Shown here piece after piece: positions 1-8,767 of a stretch of 63,161 nt of DNA. Each line of letters opens with the position of its first letter. The first letter of the stretch is position 1. The stretch lies in the NCBI GenBank assembly GCA_964235605.1, contig CAXSCR010000019.1, positions 1 to 63,161 of the forward strand, written 5' to 3'. The notes under the pieces were generated by a model, which was not told where the DNA came from, searched no databases, and saw only the letters and a list, made by a program, of their open reading frames with translations. Source of the DNA: DATCRE01 sp964235605 (GTDB taxonomy: Bacteria; Bacteroidota; Bacteroidia; Cytophagales; Cyclobacteriaceae). The position numbers were made by a program, and so were the translations under genes.

Positions 1-55
1 ACCCGATACCGCACGCATCATGTTCGAGTTCAGGTGTGTACAAACCCTGTTGCAT
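1..55 (-). CDS. gltB: Glutamate synthase large subunit, 5' end only
   Basis: Reading the minus strand from the ATG at 55 gives 18 codons before the window ends. The peptide has the start of the glutamine amidotransferase domain of GltB: a short leader, then ELEHDACGIG. The Cys in ACGIG is the family's catalytic N-terminal nucleophile, normally exposed by removal of a short propeptide. GltB transfers the amide nitrogen of glutamine to 2-oxoglutarate. Only the first residues are visible, so completeness cannot be judged. The 255 bp upstream hold a small hairpin (GCCGAA / TTCGGC arms at 129-145) but no clear promoter. Confidence 0.8.
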   Translation of the reverse strand, partial: MQQGLYTPELEHDACGIG

Positions 56-310
56 CTTTTTAATTCTGTTAAAACGTTTCTAAATATCAACTACTACAGC
101 CGAACGAACTTTGAAGATACTGATTATCGCCGAACATTCTTCGGCAAGTATACCTATACAACAGAATTTTTATAACTTTTTTACAAAAGTTTCGAAATTT
201 TTTAAAATATCTAAAGTGTCAACGTTTGCAATGTAGATTATTTGAAAAATTTTTAATCGGGCCGGAATCGATTGTGTTTCTTTGAACCGTAGCGTGTTGT
301 GGTTGTGTTG

Positions 311-982
311 TTAATTAAATACCTTGGTTGCCCGCACCATTTCCATTTTACCAGGAGGTCCCGGTAGCGATTCAATGCTTAAACCTAAGCTTTTAAGATC
401 CCTTTTAAACTGACCTTTGGCACAATAAGTAACTAATATGGCATTGTCTGCCATGCTCTCTACAACTTTTTTAAGCGCGGGTAGCGTCCACATATCAGGT
501 TGTTTGCTTGGCGAGAACGCATCGAAATAAATCAGGTTGTAATGATCTTGTGGAAAACCAACTTGCTGAAGGGTGTCTTTGATTTTGAGCAGATTGAAGT
601 TTGGTTGAATCCTATTCCAACTTTCCCACGAAGACGCGTGAAGCAAATCAAAGCAATTCTTCAAATTCTTTGTACTTGCATAATTTAAAGCATTCCATAT
701 TTCTTTTTCCAGGGGAAAGGCTTCTAACGTAGTGTAATTAATATTAATAGAAAGACTGGATATATATTGAAGGGTGAGTAAAGCATTAAGACCTGTTCCA
801 AATCCTATTTCAAGAATATTAATTTGCGCAGGGTTAGACCTTTTATGAATGAAGTCAAGCCCTCTATCTATATATACATGTTGTGACTCACCTATTGCTC
901 CATGCACAGAATGATACGTTTCATTCAATTCTATATTTAATAAAGAATGTGAGCCGTCTGCAGTTAGGATGATTTCATTCAT
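311..982 (-). CDS. mnmD: tRNA 5-methylaminomethyl-2-thiouridine methyltransferase, MnmD type
   Basis: The 223-residue protein matches the stand-alone methyltransferase half of MnmC (DUF752 family). This enzyme uses SAM to finish mnm5s2U at the tRNA wobble position. The SAM-binding motif I is LEIGFGTGLNALL at residues 57-69, and a later YFDAFSP motif matches the family's catalytic loop. It has no FAD oxidase domain, as is usual for MnmD in Bacteroidota. The ATG at 982 gives the expected N-terminus, with the GSHSL motif near residue 10. It lies between gltB and ispF on the same strand, but repeat-bearing gaps separate it from both. Confidence 0.85.
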   Translation of the reverse strand: MNEIILTADGSHSLLNIELNETYHSVHGAIGESQHVYIDRGLDFIHKRSNPAQINILEIGFGTGLNALLTLQYISSLSININYTTLEAFPLEKEIWNALNYASTKNLKNCFDLLHASSWESWNRIQPNFNLLKIKDTLQQVGFPQDHYNLIYFDAFSPSKQPDMWTLPALKKVVESMADNAILVTYCAKGQFKRDLKSLGLSIESLPGPPGKMEMVRATKVFN

Positions 983-990
983 ATTTATTA

Positions 991-1078
991 TTAGGCATTG
1001 GGCGTACTAGGCATTAGGCATTGGCATTAGTTTAGGCATTAAGGCATTGGGCATTAAGTTAGGCATTGGGCATTGGGA
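991..1078. repeat. Degenerate GGCATT word repeat
   Basis: Nine copies of GGCATT occur in 88 bp, mostly in the context TTAGGCATTGGGCATT, between the start of mnmD and the end of ispF. Spacing is irregular, so it is not a clean microsatellite. It resembles the other intergenic word repeats of this genome (1747-1770, 5101-5135, 29007-29261). It lies just upstream of mnmD and could affect its leader. Confidence 0.75.
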
Positions 1079-1156
1079 TATTAAAACATTGGAGGAGATG
1101 TTGTATTAACATGTTCCTCTGGTCTCTTAAAAAAGAGAAACAAACAGAAATGCTGT

Positions 1157-1636
1157 TTATTGTTTGTTGATGAGGGCTACGGCGTAGGCGTTTACACCTT
1201 CTTCGCGGCCCACGTATCCTAGCGTTTCGTTTGTGGTGGCTTTGATTGAAACATCGTCTTCGGCAATATTCATGAGGGGGGCTAGGGTTCTTTTCATTTC
1301 CGCGATGTGGGGGTTGATCTTTGGATTTTCTAAGCAAAGTGTACAATCTACATTGCCAATCGCCCATCCCTTTTCTTGTAGTAGGCGCGTAACTTCTACT
1401 AAAAAGTATTTACTGTCTTTACCTTTCCAACGTTCATCCTTGTTGGAGAAATGAAAACCAATGTCACGCAAATTAGCGGCTCCTAACAAGGCATCACAAA
1501 TTGCATGGATAAGAACATCAGCATCAGAATGACCAACGGCTCCTTTCTTTGATTCAAGTTTTATTCCGCCCAACCAAAAATCTTTTCCTTCTTCAAGCTG
1601 GTGAACATCGAAGCCCATACCGACACGTATCTTCAT
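1157..1636 (-). CDS. ispF: 2-C-methyl-D-erythritol 2,4-cyclodiphosphate synthase
   Basis: This 159-residue protein has the usual IspF length. The enzyme closes 4-diphosphocytidyl-methylerythritol 2-phosphate to the cyclodiphosphate in the MEP isoprenoid pathway. The metal ligands are visible as D10 and H12 (GFDVHQ) and H44 (LIHAICDALLGAA). The GHSDADV motif and the C-terminal KATTNETLGYVGREEGV are also intact. The start MKIRVGMGFDVH is the standard family N-terminus. The gene is single, with a short gap to the M16 peptidase gene upstream, so co-transcription with it is possible but not shown. Confidence 0.97.
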   Translation of the reverse strand: MKIRVGMGFDVHQLEEGKDFWLGGIKLESKKGAVGHSDADVLIHAICDALLGAANLRDIGFHFSNKDERWKGKDSKYFLVEVTRLLQEKGWAIGNVDCTLCLENPKINPHIAEMKRTLAPLMNIAEDDVSIKATTNETLGYVGREEGVNAYAVALINKQ

Positions 1637-1731
1637 AATTAATTTAGTTACTGGCTACTCGCTTTTAGCTGCTAGTAGTCTTGAATAAACTATTCCATTT
1701 CGTTATAGAATGACGCAATACTGTCCGCTTC

Positions 1732-3000
1732 CTAAAACGGCTGTGGACTGTCGACCGTGGACTGTGGACTAGATCTATAATACATCACACTTGCCTGTTT
1801 TTCGTTAAACACATCCTTGGCCACGCGTTTAATATCCGATGTTGTTATTGAACTGATTCTTTTCTTCTCATCATTAACCGTATTTACATCGCCTGACAAG
1901 GCCGCAAAAGCTAGATTCATGGCGCGGTTTATAACTTCAATTTCACCGAACTCTAACGTTGAGTAAGATTGATTTTTTACTTTTTCAAGCTCTGCTTCAT
2001 CTGCTCCTTCACTAACAATCTGCCTGACTACTTTGTCTACTTCAGCCTCGGCATCTTCAAGGTTGACTCCGTCTTTCAACCTTCCGCTTATTACTAACAA
2101 GCCAGGATCAATTGTACCCATCGTAAATGATGATATGGATGTGAAGATTTCTTTTTCTTTTACTAGTTGCTGATAAAGGCGACTGGAGTTTCCGCGACTT
2201 AAAATATCACTGAGTAAATCAATGGCGTAATAATCATCATGAAATCTACCTGGCATATGATAACTTTTATATAACGCGTTAGCAGGTACATTTGCTTTTA
2301 TCTCAAGTATTCTTTTAGCGTTCTGTAGCGGTTCTACTGGCAGTTTCCTTTCTGTTTTTTTTCCTTTCGGGATGGGACCAAACCATTTTTCAGAAAGTTT
2401 TTTTACCTGCTCAGTTGTAACACCTCCGGCCACAACCAATACGGCATTGTTCGGTATGTAGTGATTAAAGAAAAAATCTTTCACATCATCCATAGTCGCA
2501 TTTTCAATGTGACTTATCTCCTTACCAATGGTCGCCCACTTGTAAGGATGTGTTGTATATGCTAATGGTCTCAGCTTTAGCCACACATCGCCGTAAGGCT
2601 GATTTAAATACCGCTGCTTAAACTCTTCTATTACAACTTTGCGTTGCACGTCAAGTGCGTGCGGATCGAAAGAAAGGCTCAACATTCTATCGCTCTCGAG
2701 CCAGAACCCTGTTTCTATATTCGAAGCAGGAAGCGTGAGATAGTAATTCGTTATATCGGTGTTGGTAAATGCGTTGTTCTCACCACCTACCTTTTGTAAT
2801 GGCTCATCATAGCTTGGAATATTAACTGAACCACCAAACATTAAATGCTCAAAGAGATGCGCAAACCCGGTTTTGTCCTCACGTTCATCACGCGATCCTA
2901 CGTCATACAGTATATTTAATACAGCTATCTGTACTGTTGGATCTTCGTGCACAATGACGCGGAGTCCGTTTTCTAATTCAAATTCTTTAAAAGCTATCAT
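1732..3000 (-). CDS. M16 family zinc metallopeptidase
   Basis: The protein is a single-unit M16 peptidase of about 422 residues, in the processing-peptidase/pitrilysin group. The inverted zinc motif is HLFEH at residues 48-52, and the distal glutamate lies in the VVIEEFKQR segment. The C-terminal half carries the usual inactive M16 domain. I choose the ATG at 3000 (MIAFKEFELENGLR) over a TTG nine bases upstream because the family begins with this beta strand. No signal peptide is seen, so it is probably cytoplasmic or a subunit of a two-gene complex. Its final residues are encoded by the 24-bp interspersed repeat and look like a recent extension. Confidence 0.92.
   Translation of the reverse strand: MIAFKEFELENGLRVIVHEDPTVQIAVLNILYDVGSRDEREDKTGFAHLFEHLMFGGSVNIPSYDEPLQKVGGENNAFTNTDITNYYLTLPASNIETGFWLESDRMLSLSFDPHALDVQRKVVIEEFKQRYLNQPYGDVWLKLRPLAYTTHPYKWATIGKEISHIENATMDDVKDFFFNHYIPNNAVLVVAGGVTTEQVKKLSEKWFGPIPKGKKTERKLPVEPLQNAKRILEIKANVPANALYKSYHMPGRFHDDYYAIDLLSDILSRGNSSRLYQQLVKEKEIFTSISSFTMGTIDPGLLVISGRLKDGVNLEDAEAEVDKVVRQIVSEGADEAELEKVKNQSYSTLEFGEIEVINRAMNLAFAALSGDVNTVNDEKKRISSITTSDIKRVAKDVFNEKQASVMYYRSSPQSTVDSPQPF
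1747..1770. repeat. 24-bp interspersed repeat, copy 1
   Basis: The 24-mer at 1747-1770 (core ACTGTCGACCGTGGACTGTG) is matched at 23 of 24 bases by the reverse complement of 27064-27087. This copy encodes the last residues of the M16 peptidase (QSTVDSPQPF), so the repeat has been taken into the coding end of that gene. Confidence 0.8.
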
Positions 3001-3119
3001 CAACCTCAAAAATACTAAAACCTAATGATGCATCTAATACTATTTTTAAGCCTTGATACAATTGCCCCAAACTTAAGGGAACATCAAAAAACTGAATAAC
3101 TTAGTGTTTTCTGTTTCTT

Positions 3120-5099
3120 ATGAATTTCGAGCGTAAACAATATTCTGACACTGTTCTTAAAAGCCTCTATGAAGGGCTGCTTCGCCCACGTCTAATAGAA
3201 GAAAAAATGCTAATCCTTCTTCGCCAAAATAAAATCAGTAAGTGGTTTAGCGGAATAGGTCAGGAGGCAATCTCAGTGGGTGTTACAATGGCGTTAAATG
3301 AAGATGAATACATCTTGCCCATGCATCGAAACTTAGGCGTTTTTACTTCACGCGACGTGCCTTTCGACAGACTTTTTGCGCAATGGCAAGGCACTCCGAA
3401 AGGATATACTAAGGGTAGAGATCGCTCCTTTCATTTTGGATCCAATGAACATCATATAGTAGGTATGATCTCTCATCTCGGTCCACAAAATGGGGTTGCT
3501 GATGGAATTGCGTTAGCTAGTAAATTAAAAGGCGAGGAAAAGATTACGGTAGTTTTTAATGGGGATGGTGGAACTAGCGAAGGCGATTTTCATGAAGCTG
3601 TGAACGTGGCTGCCGTGTGGGATTTACCTTTAATCTTTATCATTGAAAATAATGGCTACGGCCTTTCAACGCCTAGCAACGAACAATTTAGATGTAAAAG
3701 TTTTGCTGACAAAGGCATAGGGTATGGCATTGAAGGAATAAGCATTGATGGCAACAACATTCTAGCGGTTTATGATACCGTTTCTTCCATAGCGAAAGAC
3801 ATTCGTAAAAATCCGCGACCGGTTATACTAGAATGTCGCACCTTCCGTATGCGTGGACATGAGGAGGCCTCAGGTACGAAATATGTTCCCAAAGAATTAA
3901 TGGATGATTGGGCTAAGAAAGATCCCATAGAAAATTTTGAAAAGTATTTACTGGCGCAACACGTTATTGATAAAAGCTATACCGACAAACTTCGAAAGGA
4001 AATTAAATTAGAAATTGAACAAGGTCTAGAAGTTGCTTTTCAAGAAACGTACCCGGAGGCTGACACTGATCTGGAAGTTAACGATGTCTATTCACCGTTT
4101 CGACAACATGTGATTAACCCATCGTCTAACAAAAAAACTGAAAAGAGATTTATTGATGCAATCAGTGATGGATTACGTCAAAGTATGGAGAAATTCGATA
4201 CCCTTGTTTTGATGGGGCAGGACATTGCAGAATACGGCGGTGTCTTTAAAATAACAGAAGGCTTTGTAGAAGCATTCGGTAAAGCCCGGGTACGCAATAC
4301 GCCTATTTGTGAATCTGCTGTTGTTGGTGCTGGCTTAGGCTTGTCTATTAAAAATATGAAAGCCATGGTAGAAATGCAGTTTGCAGACTTTGTTACCGAA
4401 GGCTTTAATCAAATTATAAATAATCTTGCAAAGAGTTATTGGCGGTGGGGCCAACCTTCAGACGTTGTTATTCGCATGCCTACCGGTGCGGGCACTGCTG
4501 CAGGGCCGTTTCACAGTCAATCCAATGAGGCTTGGTTCTTTCACACGCCCGGGTTGAAAATTGTTTATCCATCCAACCCCTATGACGCCAAAGGTTTGCT
4601 TTGTGCTGCCCTGGAAGATCCGAATCCGTATCTATACTTCGAACACAAAGTTTTATATCGTTCGCTTAAAGCTACTATCCCTGATGATTATTACACGATA
4701 GAAATTGGAAAGGCAAAATTAGTTAGAGAAGGGAAAGATCTTACTATTGTTACCTATGGAATGGGTGTGCATTGGGCACAAGAAGTTATGGATTCTATGG
4801 AAGATATAAGAGCAGATATCCTTGATCTAAGAACATTATTACCGTGGGATAAAGAGGCAGTTGCGGAGAGTGTAAAGAAAACCAATCGTGTTTTAGTTTT
4901 ACATGAAGATACACTCACAGGTGGTGTGGGCGCAGAGATAGCCGCTTGGATAAGCGAGCATCATTTCAAACATCTTGAAGCCCCAGTTATGCGACTGGCA
5001 AGTTTAGATACACCTATTCCTTTTGCTCCGACATTGGAAAGAAATTTTTTACCCAAGGGAAGGTTGAAGGCTAAGATTGAAGCGTTGATGAAATTTTGA
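3120..5099 (+). CDS. 2-oxo acid dehydrogenase E1, alpha and beta fused
   Basis: This 659-residue protein joins the E1 alpha (about 10-320) and E1 beta (about 340-659) subunits of a thiamine-diphosphate 2-oxo acid dehydrogenase. The ThDP motif begins at G148-D149-G150 and ends at IIENN. The beta half carries TEGFVEAFGKARVRNTPICE and the typical transketolase C-terminal fold. The sequence resembles the branched-chain (2-oxoisovalerate) E1 more than pyruvate E1. In Bacteroidota such fused E1 genes are common, with E2 and E3 encoded elsewhere. No E2 or E3 gene is in this window. Substrate choice between branched-chain acids and pyruvate is not settled by sequence alone. Confidence 0.9.
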   Translation: MNFERKQYSDTVLKSLYEGLLRPRLIEEKMLILLRQNKISKWFSGIGQEAISVGVTMALNEDEYILPMHRNLGVFTSRDVPFDRLFAQWQGTPKGYTKGRDRSFHFGSNEHHIVGMISHLGPQNGVADGIALASKLKGEEKITVVFNGDGGTSEGDFHEAVNVAAVWDLPLIFIIENNGYGLSTPSNEQFRCKSFADKGIGYGIEGISIDGNNILAVYDTVSSIAKDIRKNPRPVILECRTFRMRGHEEASGTKYVPKELMDDWAKKDPIENFEKYLLAQHVIDKSYTDKLRKEIKLEIEQGLEVAFQETYPEADTDLEVNDVYSPFRQHVINPSSNKKTEKRFIDAISDGLRQSMEKFDTLVLMGQDIAEYGGVFKITEGFVEAFGKARVRNTPICESAVVGAGLGLSIKNMKAMVEMQFADFVTEGFNQIINNLAKSYWRWGQPSDVVIRMPTGAGTAAGPFHSQSNEAWFFHTPGLKIVYPSNPYDAKGLLCAALEDPNPYLYFEHKVLYRSLKATIPDDYYTIEIGKAKLVREGKDLTIVTYGMGVHWAQEVMDSMEDIRADILDLRTLLPWDKEAVAESVKKTNRVLVLHEDTLTGGVGAEIAAWISEHHFKHLEAPVMRLASLDTPIPFAPTLERNFLPKGRLKAKIEALMKF

Positions 5100-5507
5100 T
5101 TAATGTGCAAATTCACAATGTGCGAATGTGCAGATGGCGTTTGGGGTATGGGTGAATATGTAATTAGTATTATTCGAGTTCTTGCTCCGACATTCCTAAA
5201 TCTGGATGACTAACTACCTTAGATCAATTGATGATTAATCAATGCATAATTAAATGACGCTGGTTTAAAAGAAATTTATATAACGGCAGATGGAGATTAG
5301 ATTGGAAGCGTTATAAGTGACTATCGACTCGGTTATGTCTGTAGTTGATAATGTTAATATCCGATTCAAGACTGTAATGCACTATTTCAATGATATTAGG
5401 GCATGTTCAAGTGACTGCAGGCTTATGTTAATCGCGCCTTTAAAGTGTATTTTTATCTTTCGTGCCTTCATAAATTTTCCATATCTTAGCTTGTTACCGA
5501 ACGATTT
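5100..5507. other. Intergenic region with TGTGCAAATG-type repeat
   Basis: The first 35 bp (5101-5135) repeat the words AATGTGCAAAT, CACAATGTGC and GAATGTGCAGATG, related to the repeat cluster at 29007-29261. A 64-codon open frame from a GTG at 5317 has no family resemblance or plausible start context, so I treat it as chance. The rest presumably holds the promoter of the repeat-protein gene, but I see no good TTTG / TAnnTTTG pair. Confidence 0.6.
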
Positions 5508-7913
5508 TTGACTAGAAAACGACACAATAGCGCAGCCTTACTGAAAAACGCGATAATGTTCATCGCTTTTATAATCGTTACGCTATTTTTAGCAACGTCA
5601 ACCTTTGCTCAAAATACAAAAGGCGACAAGGCAGCGAGTAACACAAATCGCGTAGGCGGGCAAAAACCTAAGAAGGAAAAAAGAGGCCGTTCCTCTAACA
5701 ACCAAAACGCAAGGTTTATTAATAATAACGCCAAACAGCCTAACGCTGAGCGTTCAGTTTCAAATAGATCTTCTCTTTCGAGATTAAAAAGACTTCAAGG
5801 ATCGTCTGCTAACCATGCAACTCGCAACAGAAATAGACCTGTTAACCCCAATGCCACTTTCTGGAATAGATCTAAAAAAACGGAAAATGCCACAACTAGA
5901 GATCTTTCCGGCAAATCGCTGCGAAGAAAGAATTACAGTACGCCAAGACCAAAGGTTTATGCTTCCACAGGTATTAAAAGTGCGCCTCAAAGTTCACCAC
6001 CGGGTAGAAAAAGGAAAGTAGTACCACGCACTGCTTCCCGTTCTTTTATTAAACATAAAACTATTAATGCGAATGCAGGCTTCTGGAATGTTAAGAAGAA
6101 AGGTGAAAGAGCTGTTACCACTGATTTAGCAGGCAAACCACTTCGTACGAGAAATTATAGAACACCCAAACAAAAAGTTATCCCATCAAACAGTCCCTAT
6201 GTGTCACGTCAAAGAATAGGTGATCGTGCTTATAAAGGCACCTTATCAGGGCGGGCGGCAAAAACTTCGCCTCGTTCCCGTCAAGGAGCCTGGCGTGGCG
6301 ATGTAGCCGGAAGAAATATCAGAAGAAAAAATTTCACTAGTAAAAAACGTGTAGAAGGCCGACCCGTATTACGTGGGCCTGCCACCATACCAGGCGGCGG
6401 AGATTGGATCTCTAAAGGAACTATGCCTGGCGTTGGTCATAAGTCTGCGACAAAACATCCTGAGACACGAGCGGGTAAAGCGCCACTTCCTGTCCGCCTT
6501 CCTGGCATAGGGGGAAACGGGGTAGGGTATGCTGGCAACATAAAAAGACAGCGGCCCTTAAAAGGCGGTGGAAGTAGCAGTGGTAGGCTATGGAATAATC
6601 AAGGCACAGCCATTCAACCTAGGCCACCTGGAATTGGCGCCTTGGGCATAGGAGGTTTTCAAGGAAATATTAAGGGCCAAAGACCATTTAAAGGTGGTGG
6701 AAGTAGAAGCGGTCGGCTTTGGAATAATCAAGGATCAGCTATACAACCTAAGCCTCCTGGAATCGGAGCACTTGGCGTTGGAGGTTTTAAAGGAAATATT
6801 AAAGGTCAAAGACCGCTTAAAGGTGGTGGAAGCAGAAGTGGTAAACTTTGGAATAATAAGGGAATTGCCGTAGAACCACGTGCACCTGGAATTGGAGCCC
6901 ATGGCTTAGGAGGCTTTCAAGGAAATATTAAAGGTCAAAGACCGCTTAAGGGTGGTGGCAGCAGAAGTGGTAAGCTCTGGAATAATAAGGGAATTGCCGT
7001 GGAACCACGTGCACCTGGAATTGGAGCGCACGGGCTAGGTAACTTTCAAGGAAATGTTAAAGCAGGAAGACCGCTTAAAGGCGGTGGCAGTATAAGTGGC
7101 AAATTATGGAACAATAAGGCAACTGCAATACCTGTTAAATTGCCTCCCGCATCCGCAGCACAGGTGGGCGGCCTTCCTGTAAAAAGAAAACTATTTGAGG
7201 ACAGTCCAGGATTTTTCGATCAAGGTGAAACCTTCACTGGTTATATCAAATTACCAAGATTTAATAGGGGTTATACTCAAAATCCAAAAGCATCTGAAGA
7301 GTCTCTGCTTAAGAGAAAATTGAAGGATAAGGCCTTTGATGTTGATGGACTTGGTATCAAAGCAAAACGCCGAGCGTATGTTGCCAATAAGAAGAACGCT
7401 TCTGAGGATGCTCTACTAAAGTTGGAACCTACTAAAACTACCAACGCAGTTGGCAATCTGCAGATAAAAGTGAAACGCCGAGATTACATTGCAAATAAGA
7501 ATGCTTCCGAAAATGCATTATATAAGTTACGGCCTACCGCTGGCACCGAAGCCGTAAATAATTTGCAGATAAAGGTGAAGCAATACAATTACATCCATAA
7601 TAATAGTAGCTCTAAAGATGCGTTAAATGTTAGAGAGCCAGGTAAAGCTTTTGCAAGGGCCGCCGATTATCAAGGGAATATCAAAATGAAAAAATTTGAG
7701 TTGTTCAATCACCGTAAAAACCCCCTTCATCCTGATGCGCAGTTTGTAAAAATCAATAAAAACAATGTACCTGAAGAACGTGACTTGCTAACCAATTTTA
7801 AATTGTGGTGGGGACGTAATTTCCGTAAAAACGAAACGCAACCTGAAAACTTAAAAGAAAAAAAGAGAAGCCCGCGATATGATAAGGGTGAACTTGGAAT
7901 ATGGAATGAATAA
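5508..7913 (+). CDS. Large basic exported repeat protein, function unknown
   Basis: The 801-residue protein is very rich in Lys, Arg, Gly and Asn. The N-terminus (charged RKRHN, a hydrophobic run to about residue 33, then FAQ) looks like a signal peptide. Three repeat types follow: two copies of an N-terminal unit with NANAGFWN and DLAGKPLR, five units of about 42 residues containing GNIKGQRPLKGGGS and LWNN, and four C-terminal units of about 36 residues containing LQIKVKRRDYIAN. I favour the TTG at 5508 because it gives the basic n-region; an ATG at 5556 is the alternative. I do not recognise a named family. The repeats and charge suggest a structural or envelope-binding role, which is inference. 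ytxJ follows 48 bp downstream. Confidence 0.8.
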   Translation: MTRKRHNSAALLKNAIMFIAFIIVTLFLATSTFAQNTKGDKAASNTNRVGGQKPKKEKRGRSSNNQNARFINNNAKQPNAERSVSNRSSLSRLKRLQGSSANHATRNRNRPVNPNATFWNRSKKTENATTRDLSGKSLRRKNYSTPRPKVYASTGIKSAPQSSPPGRKRKVVPRTASRSFIKHKTINANAGFWNVKKKGERAVTTDLAGKPLRTRNYRTPKQKVIPSNSPYVSRQRIGDRAYKGTLSGRAAKTSPRSRQGAWRGDVAGRNIRRKNFTSKKRVEGRPVLRGPATIPGGGDWISKGTMPGVGHKSATKHPETRAGKAPLPVRLPGIGGNGVGYAGNIKRQRPLKGGGSSSGRLWNNQGTAIQPRPPGIGALGIGGFQGNIKGQRPFKGGGSRSGRLWNNQGSAIQPKPPGIGALGVGGFKGNIKGQRPLKGGGSRSGKLWNNKGIAVEPRAPGIGAHGLGGFQGNIKGQRPLKGGGSRSGKLWNNKGIAVEPRAPGIGAHGLGNFQGNVKAGRPLKGGGSISGKLWNNKATAIPVKLPPASAAQVGGLPVKRKLFEDSPGFFDQGETFTGYIKLPRFNRGYTQNPKASEESLLKRKLKDKAFDVDGLGIKAKRRAYVANKKNASEDALLKLEPTKTTNAVGNLQIKVKRRDYIANKNASENALYKLRPTAGTEAVNNLQIKVKQYNYIHNNSSSKDALNVREPGKAFARAADYQGNIKMKKFELFNHRKNPLHPDAQFVKINKNNVPEERDLLTNFKLWWGRNFRKNETQPENLKEKKRSPRYDKGELGIWNE
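6507..7140 (+). repeat. Five tandem coding repeats of about 126-129 bp
   Basis: The central part of the basic exported protein is five tandem in-frame units starting near 6507, 6630, 6756, 6885 and 7014. Each encodes PGIG...GNIKGQRPLKGGGS...LWNN. Units three and four are nearly identical at DNA level, which points to recent duplication or conversion and makes this stretch prone to copy-number change. Confidence 0.85.
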
Positions 7914-7961
7914 TCGAACTAATCTTTTTTTTAAAGGGTTGAAGGCAAAACAATAATCTGA

Positions 7962-8303
7962 ATGGATTGGATAAAACTTAAAGACGTTAAACAGCTGGCG
8001 CTTATTCGTGAGCAGTCAATTGAAAAAGCTATTCTCATTTTTAAACATAGTACGCGCTGCTCCATAAGTAAAACAGCACTAGATCGCTTAGAAAGAAATT
8101 GGAAGGCAGAAGAGATGACTGAGATAACGCCTTACTATCTAGATCTTATTTCATTTCGTGACATTTCCAATCAAATAGCCAGTCAATTTGGGGTAGATCA
8201 TGAATCACCTCAAGTTCTTATTATTAAGAACGGACAATCCATCTATGACTGTTCGCACTTTGACATAGACTATAATGCTATTCAAAAAGCATTTAAAAAT
8301 TAA
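7962..8303 (+). CDS. ytxJ: Bacilliredoxin-like YtxJ family protein
   Basis: The 113-residue protein is a thioredoxin-fold monothiol bacilliredoxin of the YtxJ/BrxC (DUF2847) family. It has the redox site as FKHSTRCSISKTALDRLE, in which a single Cys is followed by Ser two residues later. The family removes bacillithiol from oxidised proteins, and Bacteroidota are known to make bacillithiol. The C-terminal part with SPQVLIIKNGQ is the usual thioredoxin beta strand. The gene lies 48 bp after the repeat-protein gene on the same strand. Its tail overlaps the end of the osmC-like gene by 11 bp on the opposite strand. Confidence 0.88.
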   Translation: MDWIKLKDVKQLALIREQSIEKAILIFKHSTRCSISKTALDRLERNWKAEEMTEITPYYLDLISFRDISNQIASQFGVDHESPQVLIIKNGQSIYDCSHFDIDYNAIQKAFKN

Positions 8304-8698
8304 AGTTTATTGTCTGTTTAATCGATTCATTTAAGCTTAATGCAACGGGGCAGGTTAACGCGGCATGCTTTAATTTTTCTTTTTGAATGTCTGATGCAAT
8401 AAGATGTGGATGAAAGAACGTGATTTGTATTTCTCCAATCTTTCTTGGGTTAGCCACCATGATTTTTTCAACTTCTGTATGCAGTCCTGTTAAATCAATT
8501 GCTTCTCGGTCTGCTAGCATACCCATGATGGTCATCATACAACTGCTTAAGGCAACGCATACCAAATCTGTTGGGCTAAAGGCATCACCTTTGCCATTGT
8601 TATCAGGAGGTGCATCGGTTATTATAACTTTACCCGATTTGGCGTGTGTCGCTTCCGTTCGTAACTCGCCTTGGTATTTTAACAGTAATTGGTGCCAT
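8293..8698 (-). pseudogene. OsmC family protein, interrupted by one frameshift
   Basis: The frame ending at 8293 encodes most of an OsmC/Ohr-type protein: GELRTEATH, ITDAPPDNNGKGDAFSPTDL, CVALSSCMMTIMG and the second Cys in LTCPVAL. This frame has no ATG, GTG or TTG upstream of the conserved region. The ATG at 8698 opens the family-like start MAPITVK in another frame. Removing one A from the AAAA run (8677-8680 on the plus strand) joins them as MAPITVKYQGELRTEATH. The full gene would be about 134 residues. It may be a real frameshift, a sequencing error in a short homopolymer, or use of a rare CTG start in the downstream frame. OsmC proteins reduce organic peroxides through the two cysteines, both of which are intact. 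Confidence 0.75.
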
Positions 8699-8767
8699 TT
8701 GAATAATCTCTTGGTAGTTTTTACGTTTACAAATTAAAGTCTAAATTTATCAGAAGTTTCTGAATCA

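Noticed and set aside
5317..5511. 64-codon plus-strand frame before the basic repeat-protein gene
   Set aside because: GTG start without context, no family resemblance, and it overlaps the start of the real gene.
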